A stretch of 64,000 nucleotides of DNA from Amycolatopsis granulosa (GCF_011758745.1 NZ_JAANOV010000001.1:4278001-4342000), one strand, 5' to 3'; positions 8,047 to 18,282 are shown, numbered from the stretch's first letter. The notes: generated by a model from the letters alone, not told the origin. Translations and numbers: made by a program.

Positions 8047-9582
8047 TTGCCAGGTAACGGGCTGTGGCGCACTAAGTCCATCGAGCAGTCCATTCAGGAC
8101 ACCGACGAGCCGGGCACCAGGTTGCGACGCAACCTGTCGGCCTGGGACCTCACGGTGTTCGGGGTGGCGGTGGTGATCGGCGCCGGCATCTTCACGCTGA
8201 CCGCACGCACCGCCGGCGACTACGCGGGACCGTCGGTGTCGCTGGCGTTCGTGTTCGCCGCGATCGCCTGCGGCCTGGCCGCGCTGTGTTATGCCGAGTT
8301 CGCCTCGACCGTGCCGGTCGCGGGCAGTGCGTACACGTTCTCGTACGCCACCTTCGGCGAGTTCGTGGCCTGGATCATCGGCTGGGACCTGGTGCTGGAA
8401 CTGGCCGTGGGTGCGGCCGCGGTGGCCAAGGGCTGGTCGGTGTACCTGGAGACGGTGCTCGGCTACATCTTCGGCAAGGGCACCAAGACCACCTTCGAGA
8501 TCGGTTCGCTCACCATCGACTGGGGAGCGCTCGTCCTGGTGGCCGTGCTGGCGATGGTGCTCGCGTTCGGCACGAAGCTGTCCTCGCGCGTCTCGATGGT
8601 GATCACCGCGATCAAGGTCGGCATCGTGCTGTTCGTCATCGTGCTCGGGCTGTTCTACATCAAGGGTGCCAACTACTCGCCCTACGTCCCGCCGGCCTCC
8701 ACGGGCGGGTCCGGGCAGAGTGGTGTGGACCAGTCGCTGTTCTCGCTGATCGCGGGCGGGGCGAACAGCTCGTTCGGCTGGTTCGGCCTGCTGGCCGCTG
8801 CCTCACTGGTGTTCTTCGCGTTCATCGGGTTCGACATCGTGGCCACCACCGCGGAGGAGACGAAGAACCCGCAGCGCTCGGTGCCGCGCGGCATCTTCGG
8901 CGCGCTGGCGATCGTCACCGTGCTGTACGTGGCGGTGTCGCTGGTGGTCGTCGGCATGGTGCCCTACGGCGACCTGGCCACCGCCGCGGGCGACGGCAGC
9001 CACAAGACGCTGGCGACCGCGTTCGCCGCCAACGGGGTGAACTGGGCGGCGAACATCATCTCGATCGGCGCCCTGGCCGGTCTGACCACCGTGGTGATGG
9101 TGCTGATCCTCGGCCAGACCCGGGTGCTGTACGCGATGTCGCGGGACGGTCTGCTGCCGCGGTCGCTGGCCCGCACGAGCGAGCGCGGCACCCCGGCCCG
9201 GGCGACGGTGCTGGTCGCGGTGATGATCGGGGTGGCGGCGACGTTCTTCCCGGCGGACAAGCTGGAGGAGATGGTCAACGTCGGGACGCTGTTCGCGTTC
9301 ATCCTGGTCTCGGCGGGCGTGCTGGTGCTGCGGCGGACCCGCCCGGACCTGCCGCGCGCGTTCCGGGTGCCGGGCGTGCCGGTGGTGCCGATCCTCGCGA
9401 TCCTGGCCTGCCTGTGGCTGATGCTGAACCTGACTGTGCTGACCTGGCTGCGGTTCCTGGCCTGGATGGTCGTCGGCGTCGTCATCTACTTCACCTACAG
9501 CCGCCGGAACTCGCTGCTCGGCAAGCGTGGAGCGACGGAGCCCCCGCTGGCGGTGGGAGGCGCCGATCCGACGCGGCCCTGA
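8047..9582 (+). CDS. APC family amino acid permease (cationic amino acid transporter type)
   Basis: A 511-residue integral membrane transporter with about 12-13 hydrophobic helices. The N-terminal L-S-A-W-D-L-T-V-F-G-V-A-V-V-I-G-A-G-I-F segment is the TM1 signature of the APC superfamily, and F-I-G-F-D-I-V-A-T-T-A-E-E-T-K-N-P-Q-R is the conserved TM6-TM7 region of cationic amino acid permeases. The order of neighbours suggests the Rv3253c counterpart. The TTG start at 8047 is supported by GGGAGGAG at about 8033-8040. Substrate is probably a basic or polar amino acid, which is inference from the family. Confidence 0.92.
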   Translation: MPGNGLWRTKSIEQSIQDTDEPGTRLRRNLSAWDLTVFGVAVVIGAGIFTLTARTAGDYAGPSVSLAFVFAAIACGLAALCYAEFASTVPVAGSAYTFSYATFGEFVAWIIGWDLVLELAVGAAAVAKGWSVYLETVLGYIFGKGTKTTFEIGSLTIDWGALVLVAVLAMVLAFGTKLSSRVSMVITAIKVGIVLFVIVLGLFYIKGANYSPYVPPASTGGSGQSGVDQSLFSLIAGGANSSFGWFGLLAAASLVFFAFIGFDIVATTAEETKNPQRSVPRGIFGALAIVTVLYVAVSLVVVGMVPYGDLATAAGDGSHKTLATAFAANGVNWAANIISIGALAGLTTVVMVLILGQTRVLYAMSRDGLLPRSLARTSERGTPARATVLVAVMIGVAATFFPADKLEEMVNVGTLFAFILVSAGVLVLRRTRPDLPRAFRVPGVPVVPILAILACLWLMLNLTVLTWLRFLAWMVVGVVIYFTYSRRNSLLGKRGATEPPLAVGGADPTRP

Positions 9583-9642
9583 GGGCCTGATCGGGGAAAG
9601 TCCCGGATCCCGCCGGCCCGGCGCTCGGCTAGCGTCGGGCCG

Positions 9643-10515
9643 GTGATCCGGAGATTGCTACTCGTCTTCCTGGGGGCTGCGGCGGTCTGCCTGGTGCCCT
9701 GGGTCCTCTACCTCGCCAACACGTTGCCCGACCAGTTCGACACCGCGCAGTGGCGGGTGGCGTGGGTGGGGTTCGACGTGGCGCTGGTGTGGTGTTTCGC
9801 CGCCGCCACCTGGCTGGGGCTGCGCCGGCACCGGGCGGCGGTGCCGCTGCTGGCGGCCACCGCGGCCCTGCTGGTGTGTGACGCCTGGTTCGACGTCGTG
9901 CTCGACTGGGCGTCCGCCGACCGGACCGCGAGCCTGGCGCTCGCCCTGTGCGCCGAGCTGCCGATCGCCGTGCTGCTCGTGCTGACCGCGCGCAAGCTGC
10001 TGAGCGGCGACATGCGGCCGCGCCCGCTCACGCTCCGCGACATCGAGATCCGCAGCGACCCGGGCTACGAGCGGGTGCTGCGCGAGCTGCCCGCCACCGC
10101 GGGCGAACTGACGCGCCGCCTCGGTGCCGAGGCAGTCGTGCGCGTCGCCGTGCTGACCGAAGCCGGGTACGTCCGGCGGCGGTGGGACGGCCGGTGGCAC
10201 GCGCTCCCGCAGAACACGAGGGAGCCGCGGCCCGCGGAATTCACCGGGACCCACCAGCAGCAGGTCACCGAGTACCTCGAGGCCAAGTACGACCGTGAGC
10301 TCGAACTGCTGTCCTGGGCCGCGCGCAACCGGGACGAGTTCGGCTCGTGGGCCACGGCCTGGCGGGGCCAGGCCTGGTTGACCGAACCGGAGCTGCGCCG
10401 TCTGGAGGCGGAGTACCAGGACCTGGTGGCCCGGTACTGCCGGATGCGCCCCGCCCCGGCACCCGGGTCGCGAGAGCTCGCGGTACGGCTCTACACGTTC
10501 CCGCTACCCGGCTGA
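9643..10515 (+). CDS. Membrane protein with four N-terminal helices and a cytoplasmic winged-helix-like region
   Basis: I do not recognise this 290-residue protein. Residues 1-125 contain four hydrophobic helices (roughly 5-27, 38-58, 66-88, 97-120). Residues 130-200 look soluble and could form a small winged helix (Y-E-R-V-L-R-E-L-P-A-T-A-G-E-L-T-R-R-L-G, then L-T-E-A-G-Y-V-R-R-R-W-D-G-R-W beta wing). The last 90 residues are charged and helical. The GTG at 9643 has no ribosome site, but TAGCGT (9630-9635) lies 7 bases upstream, so transcription is probably leaderless. The stop lies inside the 3' end of the convergent membrane gene (12-base overlap). Confidence 0.7.
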   Translation: MIRRLLLVFLGAAAVCLVPWVLYLANTLPDQFDTAQWRVAWVGFDVALVWCFAAATWLGLRRHRAAVPLLAATAALLVCDAWFDVVLDWASADRTASLALALCAELPIAVLLVLTARKLLSGDMRPRPLTLRDIEIRSDPGYERVLRELPATAGELTRRLGAEAVVRVAVLTEAGYVRRRWDGRWHALPQNTREPRPAEFTGTHQQQVTEYLEAKYDRELELLSWAARNRDEFGSWATAWRGQAWLTEPELRRLEAEYQDLVARYCRMRPAPAPGSRELAVRLYTFPLPG

Positions 10516-12810
10516 CGGAGCCTTCAGGTGGAACCGGGGCAAATCGGGGAACAGCGGGACCTGCTCCGCCTCGTCGCCAGCAGGCCGGCCGGGCGTCTCC
10601 AGGCCGGCGGCGATCGCCACCGCCTGGTCCCACTCCGGATCCACCAGGTAGTCCGCCTGCCCGAGCACCCCGGCGCGCCACCGGTGCGCGCCCGGGGACG
10701 GGTGCACCGGATCGGGGAGCCAGTGGTCACCGCCGAGCACCAGCGCACCGGTCGCGCCCTGGGCCGCCGGTGGGAGCGCGCCCCAGCCGCCCTCGGGCAG
10801 GAAGCCTTCGCCGGTCAGCTTGCCGCCGTCCACCCGGTGCCGCCAGGTCGTGACGCCACCGCCGAAGATGTCCGTCCCGCGGGCCAGCCCGCGCCACCGG
10901 CCCCCCAGCGACTCGTGCAGCGCGGTGAGGGCGCTGTGCGGCAGGACGGCCGGGAACGCGCGCTGGTATCCCCACTGCAAGGGTGACCCGGCGCTGAGCA
11001 GGCCCACGCGTTCGCGGTCGGCCGGCGACAGGGTGTGCACCAGCCGCGCGGCCGCGATCACCGTCAGCACGCTGCCCAGCTTCTCCCCGCTCAGTACGAC
11101 CCGCGTGTTCGGCTCGGCCAGGTGCTCCCGCGCGCGGGCCGCTAGGTCCGGCACCACCTTCAGCGCGTAGCACGGCGGGATCGCTGGGTGCGCCGCGCGC
11201 GGCCAGAAGCACACCAGATCCGCCAGTGCGCCGAGGTGCCGGTTGCGGCCCGGCTTGGTCGCCGCGGTGTAGACCACGCGCAGCAGCCCCACGGCCAGGA
11301 AGCCGAGCCCGAGCACCCCGGCCGCGGACAACGGGTCGAGCCAGCCCGGCAGCGTGTGGAAGCCGTACCGGGCGACCAGGAGCGCGGCCGCGCCCAGCGA
11401 CAGCCCGGCGACGACCCCGAGCGCGAGGTGGTGCAGGTGCCGTCGTTCCCAGGCCGACCGCGCCCACGCGGCGGCCGCGGCCCGCTCGTCCGGCGGCGAC
11501 TGGAGCATCCGCACGATCTCCGGCACCCCGCGTGCGCGGCGCCGCAGCGGCACCCCGACGGCGAACCCGAGCACGCCGAGCACTACCGCCAGCACCAGGC
11601 CGCCGCCCCACAGCGCGGTCACCAGGCGGTAGCTGTCCGGCAGGCGGAGGTCGCCGGCCCCGGCCAGCCGCCGCAGCCCGATCGCCAGCCCTGCCCCGAA
11701 CCCGCCGCCGAGCAGCACGGCGAGCGCCAGCACGGGCGCGGCCGCCCAGCCGCCGGCCCACGGGCGCAGCCGAGTGGGCAACTCCCGCCAGGTGCGGCGG
11801 GCCAGCAGCGCCGCCGGGATCAGCAGCAGCGCGAACAGCAGCCACGCGCCGAGCAGGGCCGCGCCGATGGCTTCCACGGCCGGGTCCGACCCGGCCGGCA
11901 CCCCGCCCCGGACGGCGGTCGCGACCAGCAGCGCGACCGCCACGGACAGCAGCCCGGCGCGTGCCCACCGCGGCAGGTGCCGCGCGCCGGACGCCGAGGT
12001 GACCAGCGCGACGCCGGTCAGCACCAGCGCGGCGGCCCAGAGCAGCCGCCCGGGGACGTCGGCCGGCACGTCCAGCGGGCCGCCCACGGCGACCAGGACC
12101 ACCGTGCCCAGCGCGGCGACCGCGTGCACGCACCGCAGCACGGGCGAATCCGTGTCGCCGCGCAGGACGTCGCCCGGGAGCGCGTCGCCGGGCGGGGGTG
12201 GCGGGTGCGCGCGGACGGTCCAGTTCGTCCCGGACACCCGGTGCAGCACGAAGACCACCGCGGCGACCGGAACCAGCCCGGCGGTCAGCCGGAGCTGCCC
12301 GACGTCCCGCAGCCGGTCCGGCAGCCCGGGCAGGCAGTGCCGGCCGGGCGCCAGGCACTGGGCGGCGAACAGGTCGAGCGTGACGACCGCGATCTGCGCG
12401 ACGAGCAGCATCGTCAGCACCAGCGCGGCGATGCGCAGCACACCCCGGCAGAGCGCGCCCAGCACGGCGGCGGTGCGGCTGCCGTCCGGCACCGGCGGTA
12501 GCATCCAGTGCGCCACGTTGGCCAGCGAGAACGGGAAGAGCAACGCCCACGTGGCCTTCGCCGCGCCACCGGAGGTCATGCCGCCCCACAGGTAACCCTC
12601 CAGCGTGCGGGGCACCGAGCGGCCGAGCGCCGGCAGCACCGGGCCGGGCGCCGGGCGCCGCAGCCGGTCGGCGGGGCGGACGACCCGGCCCACCCCGTCC
12701 CCGGCGACCTCCACCGTGCCGGCCGCGTCCAGCAGGTCCTCGCCGGTTGTGCCGGACAGGCCGGGTACGCGTAGTTCGACCACTCGGGTGTCGGGACCAG
12801 GAAGCGGCAC
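10504..12810 (-). CDS. Polytopic membrane protein with degenerate alpha/beta-hydrolase domain
   Basis: A 768-residue protein: a soluble N-terminus of about 65 residues, then roughly ten membrane helices (about 75-530), then a cytoplasmic C-terminal domain. The C-terminal domain has the layout of an alpha/beta hydrolase: a V-V-L-S-G-x-x-x-G-S strand-elbow-helix at 570-581 and an L-L-S-A-G-S-P-L segment like the one following the elbow in membrane-linked lipase-like proteins. However the elbow reads G-E-K-L-G-S, with Lys577 where the catalytic Ser is expected, so it is probably inactive as an esterase. The GTG at 12810 follows AAGGAG at good spacing; the ATG at 12852 lacks one. No specific function is claimed. 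Confidence 0.75.
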   Translation of the reverse strand: MPLPGPDTRVVELRVPGLSGTTGEDLLDAAGTVEVAGDGVGRVVRPADRLRRPAPGPVLPALGRSVPRTLEGYLWGGMTSGGAAKATWALLFPFSLANVAHWMLPPVPDGSRTAAVLGALCRGVLRIAALVLTMLLVAQIAVVTLDLFAAQCLAPGRHCLPGLPDRLRDVGQLRLTAGLVPVAAVVFVLHRVSGTNWTVRAHPPPPPGDALPGDVLRGDTDSPVLRCVHAVAALGTVVLVAVGGPLDVPADVPGRLLWAAALVLTGVALVTSASGARHLPRWARAGLLSVAVALLVATAVRGGVPAGSDPAVEAIGAALLGAWLLFALLLIPAALLARRTWRELPTRLRPWAGGWAAAPVLALAVLLGGGFGAGLAIGLRRLAGAGDLRLPDSYRLVTALWGGGLVLAVVLGVLGFAVGVPLRRRARGVPEIVRMLQSPPDERAAAAAWARSAWERRHLHHLALGVVAGLSLGAAALLVARYGFHTLPGWLDPLSAAGVLGLGFLAVGLLRVVYTAATKPGRNRHLGALADLVCFWPRAAHPAIPPCYALKVVPDLAARAREHLAEPNTRVVLSGEKLGSVLTVIAAARLVHTLSPADRERVGLLSAGSPLQWGYQRAFPAVLPHSALTALHESLGGRWRGLARGTDIFGGGVTTWRHRVDGGKLTGEGFLPEGGWGALPPAAQGATGALVLGGDHWLPDPVHPSPGAHRWRAGVLGQADYLVDPEWDQAVAIAAGLETPGRPAGDEAEQVPLFPDLPRFHLKAPSAG

Positions 12811-12895
12811 GTGGCTGTCTCCTTTTCCGGGTGTTCCGCGATGAACGGACAACGGTACTGTTCAGGTGGAGTCGATCGTTGGAGGAAATGCCGCT

Positions 12896-14368
<1,473 letters not shown>

Positions 14369-14389
14369 CCCCGCCCGGCCGCTCCGTGG

Positions 14390-14419
14390 TGCTATCATCG
14401 GTTTCATCCTGTGATAGCA
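14390..14419 (+). promoter_or_regulatory. Probable autoregulatory operator/promoter of the vapBC-type module
   Basis: TGCTATCA (14390-14397) and its exact reverse complement TGATAGCA (14412-14419) form a dyad with a 14-base spacer. The right arm overlaps a TAGCAT -10 box (14415-14420) placed 6 bases before the GTG of the antitoxin gene, and the left arm sits where the -35 element should be. A ribbon-helix-helix antitoxin bound here would cover both promoter elements. Operator function is inferred from geometry and from the usual autoregulation of such modules. Confidence 0.65.
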
Positions 14420-14426
14420 TCACGGG

Positions 14427-14717
14427 GTGAAACAGCAGCTGATCCTTCGCATCGACCGGGAGCTGCACGCCCGGTTGAAGGCGCGGGCGGAGGTGGAGGG
14501 GCGGAGCGTCAACGAGCTCGCCACCGAGTGGCTTCGCGCCGGGGTCGGGCACGAAGAAACGCCGCAGGAGTGGCACCGGCGGCTGATGGCCGACGGCCGG
14601 CTCGTCGCGTTCGAACCCGACGGACCCGCGCCGGGACACGACGAACTCGAGCGCATTTCGGCAGGCTGGGGTACCGCGGTGAGCGAAGCGCTGGACTGTA
14701 CGCGTGGTGAGTGGTGA
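14427..14717 (+). CDS. Ribbon-helix-helix antitoxin (VapB/CopG-like)
   Basis: A 96-residue protein whose first 45 residues (Q-Q-L-I-L-R-I-D-R-E-L-H-A-R-L-K-A-R-A-E, then R-S-V-N-E-L-A) fit the Arc/CopG ribbon-helix-helix DNA-binding fold. The acidic C-terminal half would wrap the toxin. The stop overlaps the start of the PIN-domain gene by four bases, a typical coupled antitoxin-toxin order. The GTG start lies 6 bases after a TAGCAT box, with no ribosome binding site, so the transcript is probably leaderless. In mycobacteria sahH and tmk are adjacent, from memory, so this pair looks like an insertion into a conserved gene order. Confidence 0.85.
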   Translation: MKQQLILRIDRELHARLKARAEVEGRSVNELATEWLRAGVGHEETPQEWHRRLMADGRLVAFEPDGPAPGHDELERISAGWGTAVSEALDCTRGEW

Positions 14718-15157
14718 CCGTCCTCTACGCGGACACGAGCGCCGCCGTCGGCGCGTACCTGGCGGACGAGCCCGATCACGCCGGACTCCGGGAGTTGCTG
14801 TTGTCCGGACGGTGCCGGGTGCTGACGAGCGAGCTCACGCGGGTCGAGTTCGCCAGCGCGATGACAGCCGCCAAGCGGGTGGGCCGCATCCCGGATGGAC
14901 GTCAGTTCCTGAACCAGTTCGACGAGGACGCCCGGAACGGGTTGCTGGGCATGATCCCGCTGGCACCCGCGCGGATCCTGCCCGCGGCGCGGCGGCTGGT
15001 GACCGAGAACCATCCGTTGCGGACCCTCGAGGCGATTCACCTCGCGGTTGCCTTGACCGACACCGCGGCTCTCACCGGTGGCGAGCCCGTCGTGATGGTG
15101 ACCCGCGACCAGCGCCAGGCCGAGGCCGCCAAGGCGCACGGCCTGGAGGTGCGCTGA
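14714..15157 (+). CDS. PIN-domain toxin (VapC-like ribonuclease)
   Basis: A 147-residue PIN-domain protein, the likely toxin of the module; VapC enzymes cut specific RNAs such as tRNAs in a metal-dependent way. The acidic residues expected at the active site are Asp7 (Y-A-D-T-S-A), Glu45 (R-V-E-F-A-S-A), Glu106 (L-R-T-L-E-A-I-H-L-A) and Asp132 (T-R-D-Q). The third position is usually Asp in the D-A-I-H-L-A motif, so Glu106 is a conservative but notable change. GTG at 14714 overlaps the antitoxin stop as GTGA; GTG at 14711 is an in-frame alternative. Confidence 0.87.
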   Translation: MTVLYADTSAAVGAYLADEPDHAGLRELLLSGRCRVLTSELTRVEFASAMTAAKRVGRIPDGRQFLNQFDEDARNGLLGMIPLAPARILPAARRLVTENHPLRTLEAIHLAVALTDTAALTGGEPVVMVTRDQRQAEAAKAHGLEVR

Positions 15158-15180
15158 CCACCGCCGGATAGCCTGTGCCC

Positions 15181-15828
15181 GTGGGACGGCTGGTGGTCAT
15201 CGAGGGGCTGGACGGCGCGGGCAAGCGCACGCTGACCGACGGCCTCACCAAGGCACTGCACGACCAGGGCCGCACGGTCGCCACGCACGCGTTCCCGCGC
15301 TACGGCCGCAGCGTCCACGCCGACCTGGTACGCGAGGGCCTGCACCGCCGCCACGGCGACCTCACCGACTCCGTCTACGGCATGGGCCTGCTCTACGCCC
15401 TCGACCGCCGGGGCGCGGCCGGCGACATCCGCCGCGACCTGGCCGCCCACGACGTCGTCCTGCTGGACCGGTACGTCGCCTCCAACGCCGCCTACGGCGC
15501 GGCCCGCCTCCGGCAGCACGCCGACGGCGCGTTCGTGCGCTGGGTGCGGGAGATCGAGATCGACCGGTTCGGGCTGCCGCTGCCGGACGCCCAGATCCTG
15601 CTGCGCGTCCCGCCCGCCGTGGCCGCCGAGCGGGCCGACCGGCGCGCCTCCGCCGACGCCGGCCGTGCCAAGGACGCGTTCGAGTCCGACGACGATCTGC
15701 AGGCCCGCTGCGCCGCGGTCTACGACGAGCTGGCGGCGATGTCGTGGTTGTCCGGTTGGCACGTGGTGGACGGCGCGGCGGGTGTCGACCACGCCGAGCT
15801 CGTCGCCCGGCTGGTCCATCCGGGCTAA
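15181..15828 (+). CDS. tmk: Thymidylate kinase
   Basis: dTMP kinase of 215 residues, phosphorylating dTMP to dTDP with ATP. The P-loop G-L-D-G-A-G-K-R-T (residues 9-17) ends with Arg-Thr instead of the more common Ser-Thr. The D-R-Y-x-x-S-N-A-A-Y motif and a lid region with R-R-A-S-A-D-A-G-R-A-K-D fit the mycobacterial-type enzyme. TAGCCT (15169-15174) lies exactly 6 bases before the GTG at 15181, and no ribosome site is seen, indicating leaderless transcription from this point even though an in-frame GTG exists at 15175. It precedes mtrA, the same order as Rv3247c-Rv3246c. Confidence 0.93.
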   Translation: MGRLVVIEGLDGAGKRTLTDGLTKALHDQGRTVATHAFPRYGRSVHADLVREGLHRRHGDLTDSVYGMGLLYALDRRGAAGDIRRDLAAHDVVLLDRYVASNAAYGAARLRQHADGAFVRWVREIEIDRFGLPLPDAQILLRVPPAVAAERADRRASADAGRAKDAFESDDDLQARCAAVYDELAAMSWLSGWHVVDGAAGVDHAELVARLVHPG

Positions 15829-15902
15829 CGTGCCTGGTCACTTCCCGGGGCGTTCGCAGGGTCGCGCGTCACGAACGGTCTCCGTAGTGCGAATATGTGG
15901 TC

Positions 15903-16580
15903 ATGAAGGCACGTGTGTTGGTCGTCGACGACGACCCCGCTCTTGCGGAGATGCTCACCATCGTGCTGCGCGGCGAGGGGTTCGACACCGCGGTGGTGGC
16001 GGACGGCTCCCGGGCGCTCCCCGCGCTGCGGGAGCTCAAGCCCGATCTCGTGCTGCTCGACCTGATGCTGCCCGGCATGAACGGCATCGACGTCTGCAAG
16101 GCGATCCGGGCCGAGTCGGGTGTGCCGATCGTCATGCTCACCGCGAAGAGCGACACGGTCGACATCGTGCTGGGCCTGGAGTCCGGCGCCGACGACTACG
16201 TGGTCAAGCCGTTCAAGCCGAAGGAGCTCGTCGCGCGCGTGCGGGCGCGGCTGCGGCGCACCGAGGCCGAGCCCGCCGAGACGCTCACCATCGGTGACCT
16301 GGCCATCGACGTGCCCGGCCACGAGGTGACCCGGGACGGCAAGGCCATCCCGCTCACCCCGCTGGAGTTCGACCTGCTGGTCGCCCTGGCCCGGAAACCG
16401 CGCCAGGTGTTCACCCGCGAGGTCCTGCTCGAGCAGGTGTGGGGGTACCGGCACGCGGCCGACACCCGCCTGGTCAACGTGCACGTCCAGCGGTTGCGCT
16501 CGAAGGTCGAGAAGGACCCCGAGCACCCCGAGGTCGTCCTGACCGTCCGCGGCGTCGGCTACAAGGCGGGTCCGCCGTAA
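15903..16580 (+). CDS. mtrA: Two-component response regulator MtrA
   Basis: An OmpR/PhoB-type regulator of 225 residues, almost collinear with M. tuberculosis MtrA. The receiver domain has the acidic pocket Asp9-Asp11, phosphoacceptor Asp53 in L-L-D-L-M-L-P-G-M-N-G, the T-A-K around 80-82 and K-P-F-K-P-K. The C-terminal winged helix (about 130-225) has L-T-P-L-E-F-D-L-L and the V-N-V-H-V-Q-R-L-R recognition helix, ending in G-V-G-Y-K-A-G-P-P. It links cell-wall status and division to gene expression with MtrB. ATG at 15903 is used; a GTG two codons upstream (15897) is also possible. mtrB starts 7 bases downstream. Confidence 0.97.
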   Translation: MKARVLVVDDDPALAEMLTIVLRGEGFDTAVVADGSRALPALRELKPDLVLLDLMLPGMNGIDVCKAIRAESGVPIVMLTAKSDTVDIVLGLESGADDYVVKPFKPKELVARVRARLRRTEAEPAETLTIGDLAIDVPGHEVTRDGKAIPLTPLEFDLLVALARKPRQVFTREVLLEQVWGYRHAADTRLVNVHVQRLRSKVEKDPEHPEVVLTVRGVGYKAGPP

Positions 16581-16587
16581 CAGTCAC

Positions 16588-18282
16588 ATGAAGCGAAGAG
16601 TTCCGGCCTTCGTCCGCGCGGTGCTGCGGCTGGCCCCCCGCGCGGGCGCCTACCTGCGCGGCCGTGTGGTCGCGTTCGGCGTGTTGTGGCGGCGGTCGCT
16701 GCAGTTCAAGGTGACCGTCTCGACGCTCGCGTTGTCCTCGGCGGTCGGGCTGGTCCTGGGCATGGTGCTGCAGAACCAGATCACCCAGCGCCTCACCGAC
16801 ACCAAACGGCAGGCCGCCGTCGCGCAGACCCTGCAGGTCGTGCGCACGGCCGAGAACGAGCTGATTGGCATCAGCGACCAGGACGCGCTGGCCGACCGGC
16901 TGCAGAACGCCCTGAAGAAGATCACCAGCAGTTCCTCGGAGGACCAGGGCACGGCCGCGTCGGCGGCCGGCGCGTTCGAACCCGTGCTGACCGCGGGCGG
17001 CGACGACTCCACCGACTCCGCCGGACCCATCACCAAGGTGCCCGAGGGCCTGCAACGGTTCGTGGAGAGCAACCAGGTCGCCTGGCAGATCAACACCGAC
17101 ACCGACCCGGACGGCACCCGCACCACGCACCTGATCGTCGGCGCCCCGGTCACCAGCACCGGTCGTCCCGTCCAGCTGTACCTGCTGTTCCCGATGACCG
17201 CGGAGCAGAACACCGTCCAGACCGTGCAGAACACGCTGCTGGTGGGTGGTCTCGTGCTGCTCGTGCTGCTGGCCGGCATCACGAACCTGGTCACCCGGCA
17301 GGTGGTGCGCCCGGTGCGGCAGGCGGCGGCCGCCGCGGCCCGGTTCGCCGGGGGTGAGCTGGACGAGCGCCTGCCGGTCACCGGCGAGGACGACCTGTCC
17401 AAGCTGGCCGTGTCGTACAACGAGATGGCCGCGAGCATCCAGCACCAGATCCGGCAGCTGGAGGAGTTCGGCACGCTGCAGCGCCGGTTCACCTCGGACG
17501 TCTCGCACGAGCTGCGCACCCCGCTGACCACCGTCCGGATGGCCGCGGACGTGCTGCACGCCTCGCGCGAGCAGTTCCCGGCCGGGCTGGCGCGGTCCAC
17601 CGAGCTGCTGGTCGACGAGCTGGACCGGTTCGAGGCGCTGCTCGGCGACCTGCTGGAGATCAGCAGGCTGGACGCCGGGGTGGAGGAGCTGGCGGCCGAG
17701 TTCATCGACGTCTCCTCCATCGCCCGCCGGGCGGTCGAGCAGGTGCGGGTCATCGCGGGCAACGCCGAGACCGAGATCGAGCTGGACCTGCCGGAGGAGG
17801 AGACGCTCGCCGAGATCGACGCGCGGCGCGTCGAGCGGATCCTGCGCAACCTGCTGGCCAACGCGGTCGACCACAGCGAGGGCAACCCGATCCGGCTCAC
17901 GCTGGCCGCGAACGAGCACGCGGTCGCGATCACGGTCCGGGACCACGGTGTCGGCCTGCGCCCGGGTGAGGCCGATCTGGTGTTCAACCGGTTCTGGCGC
18001 GCCGACCCGTCCCGCAACCGCCGCACCGGCGGCACCGGGCTGGGGCTGGCGATCAGCCACGAGGACGCCCGGCTGCACGGCGGGCAGCTGGAAGCGTGGG
18101 GTGCGCCCGGGCACGGTGCGTGCTTCCGCCTGACGCTGCCGCGCACCCAGGGCGAGCCGATCGAGGAGAGCCCGCTGCCGCTGGTGCCCGACGACGCCCC
18201 GGCCACCAACGGGCACCTGCAGATCGGCCTGCCCACCGAGTACACGCTCACGATAGGTGAGATGCGCAAGGAGGACGCGTGA
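16588..18282 (+). CDS. mtrB: Sensor histidine kinase MtrB
   Basis: A 564-residue membrane histidine kinase, partner of MtrA. It has a cytoplasmic basic N-terminus, TM1 at about 43-65, an extracellular sensor domain of about 150 residues, TM2 at about 218-236, a HAMP linker (V-V-R-P-V-R-Q-A-A), and the dimerisation/phosphoacceptor box S-H-E-L-R-T-P-L-T with His307. The ATPase N, G1 and G2 boxes follow (R-N-L-L-A-N-A-V-D-H, D-H-G-V-G-L, G-G-T-G-L-G-L-A-I-S). It overlaps lpqB by four bases, so the sensor and its modulating lipoprotein are translationally coupled. Confidence 0.97.
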   Translation: MKRRVPAFVRAVLRLAPRAGAYLRGRVVAFGVLWRRSLQFKVTVSTLALSSAVGLVLGMVLQNQITQRLTDTKRQAAVAQTLQVVRTAENELIGISDQDALADRLQNALKKITSSSSEDQGTAASAAGAFEPVLTAGGDDSTDSAGPITKVPEGLQRFVESNQVAWQINTDTDPDGTRTTHLIVGAPVTSTGRPVQLYLLFPMTAEQNTVQTVQNTLLVGGLVLLVLLAGITNLVTRQVVRPVRQAAAAAARFAGGELDERLPVTGEDDLSKLAVSYNEMAASIQHQIRQLEEFGTLQRRFTSDVSHELRTPLTTVRMAADVLHASREQFPAGLARSTELLVDELDRFEALLGDLLEISRLDAGVEELAAEFIDVSSIARRAVEQVRVIAGNAETEIELDLPEEETLAEIDARRVERILRNLLANAVDHSEGNPIRLTLAANEHAVAITVRDHGVGLRPGEADLVFNRFWRADPSRNRRTGGTGLGLAISHEDARLHGGQLEAWGAPGHGACFRLTLPRTQGEPIEESPLPLVPDDAPATNGHLQIGLPTEYTLTIGEMRKEDA

